Shown: positions 63,420-64,000 of the stretch, one piece after another
Position numbering within the stretch: the stretch's first letter is position 1
Layout: the number at the start of each line of letters is the position of its first letter
Source of the DNA: Peptococcaceae bacterium
GTDB taxonomy: Bacteria > Bacillota > Desulfitobacteriia > Desulfitobacteriales > Syntrophobotulaceae
Length of the DNA: 64,000 nt
Direction of reading: 5' to 3'
NCBI GenBank assembly: GCA_012517475.1
Contig: JAAYUV010000063.1
Span: forward strand, 1-64,000
Position numbers and translations under genes: made by a program
The notes under the pieces: model-generated
What the model was told of the DNA's origin: nothing
Database searches by the model: none
Seen by the model: only the letters and a program-made list of their open reading frames with translations

Positions 63420-63698
63420 ATGGATGCAATGGGTATTATCGGTTGGATTATCTTAGGAGGTCTTGCAGGATGGGTTGCAAGTAAAATAACAGGTAATGAT
63501 GCCAGGATGGGTGCAGGAATGAATATTGTAGTGGGCATCATCGGAGCCTTTATAGGCGGTTGGATCTTAAGTCTTTTCGGAACAATAGGAGTCAGTGGGT
63601 TTAATATCTGGAGTTTCTTAGTTGCTTTGCTTGGCGCCATTGTATTGCTTGTTATTGTCAACGCCGTTACCGGCAGACGTTATCACCCCAATACGTAA
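63420..63698 (+). CDS. GlsB/YeaQ/YmgE family small membrane protein
   Basis: A 92-residue protein with three glycine-rich helices (IIGWIILGGLAGWVASKI, GMNIVVGIIGAFIGGWIL, then a third). The KITGNDARMG loop is typical of the transglycosylase-associated/GlsB family, often induced by envelope or general stress. ATG 63420 follows AAGGAGG. The exact function is not known for the family. It is monocistronic with a terminator. Confidence 0.92.
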   Translation: MDAMGIIGWIILGGLAGWVASKITGNDARMGAGMNIVVGIIGAFIGGWILSLFGTIGVSGFNIWSFLVALLGAIVLLVIVNAVTGRRYHPNT

Positions 63699-63749
63699 GT
63701 GATCAGGTATAATTAATTGGGATAATCACATTTTTATATGACACAAAAT

Positions 63750-63784
63750 AAATGAGGAACCCGAAGGGGATCCTCATTTGTTTT
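63750..63784 (+). terminator. Terminator after the GlsB-like gene
   Basis: AAATGAGGA and TCCTCATTT form the stem with an inner CCC/GGG pair, followed by GTTTTATT. The remaining 216 bases to the window end show no convincing gene. Confidence 0.85.
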
Positions 63785-64000
63785 ATTATTATGCCAAGGC
63801 GGTTTCGTTTTGGCTTTTCATTTTACTGGCTACTTCAATAATTTGATTAATGTTAATTACATGGAATATAATAAGTCTACTGAAACGGCTTAGTTTAAAC
63901 CAATTCCGGATTAAGTGAATGGAGAAAAATGACTTTCAGTAAATGTTCTGCCCAGCCAGGCTGGAATATTAAATATCAGAAGAATAGTAAATCACTTTGT

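Noticed and set aside
63785-64000. Possible C-terminal coding fragment on the minus strand (ending KSQNETALA)
   Set aside because: The frame is closed by a stop about 140 bases upstream and shows no family motif, so a gene cannot be supported.

Overview
The window looks like chromosome of an anaerobic, low-to-moderate GC Firmicute of the Peptococcaceae type (Desulfitobacterium, Dehalobacter or Desulfosporosinus group). Reasons: a full menaquinone branch, two [NiFe] hydrogenases, a FixABCX-like electron-transfer locus, sigma-54 control, two c-di-AMP riboswitches and strong AGGAGG-type ribosome binding sites. The genus is an inference. No rRNA, tRNA, CRISPR array, insertion sequence or prophage gene was seen.

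Layout. 1-1.8 kb: two secreted proteins on the minus strand, the first frameshifted and cut by the window edge. 2.0-5.7 kb: thiazole branch of thiamine synthesis (thiS-thiF-thiG-thiH-tenI) behind a promoter with an operator-like palindrome and a terminator hairpin. 5.7-9.0 kb: a sigma-54 activator divergent from a metallo-beta-lactamase-fold gene that has a textbook -24/-12 promoter. 9.1-11.5 kb: two NlpC/P60 cell-wall hydrolases, the second under a c-di-AMP riboswitch. 11.6-13.6 kb: agmatine to putrescine (aguB, aguA). 13.8-18.4 kb: an MFS exporter, a GT39-like membrane glycosyltransferase and a ferritin-like protein. 18.6-26.2 kb: menF-D-H-B-E-C plus a hotdog thioesterase (menI-like), driven by a promoter built from a tandem repeat. 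26.3-28.0 kb: an Lrp regulator and two half-size chromate transporters. 28.1-30.2 kb: a KimA-type potassium importer under a second c-di-AMP riboswitch. 30.4-34.7 kb: two amt-glnK operons, each with a terminator between promoter and gene.

34.8-40.3 kb: a Tat-exported [NiFe] hydrogenase (small, large, protease) flanked by four decayed genes. 40.4-44.9 kb: an MFS exporter, a TSUP permease, a GGDEF/HD-GYP protein and a MarR regulator. 45.0-49.2 kb: a heterodimeric ABC exporter with repeated MarR-type operators. 49.4-52.5 kb: etfB, etfA, fixC, fixX, in which etfA has lost its FAD domain. 52.5-57.0 kb: a DedA-PAP2 fusion, a ChrB-N-type regulator with a perfect 20-bp inverted repeat, and a P-type ATPase. 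57.2-59.7 kb: an ABC-2 exporter with a frameshifted ATPase. 59.8-63.3 kb: a second [NiFe] hydrogenase with an unusual CxxD proximal-cluster motif, no Tat signal, a cytochrome b and its own protease. 63.4 kb: a GlsB/YeaQ-type small membrane protein.

How it fits together. Menaquinone is the likely acceptor for the hydrogenases and was probably the acceptor for the FixABCX-type complex before etfA was lost. c-di-AMP couples potassium uptake to wall hydrolysis. The amt-glnK operons appear to be controlled by leader attenuation. Seven genes are broken (the edge gene, DUF1003, dehydrogenase, methyltransferase, rsgA, etfA, ABC ATPase), which points to a genome undergoing decay.
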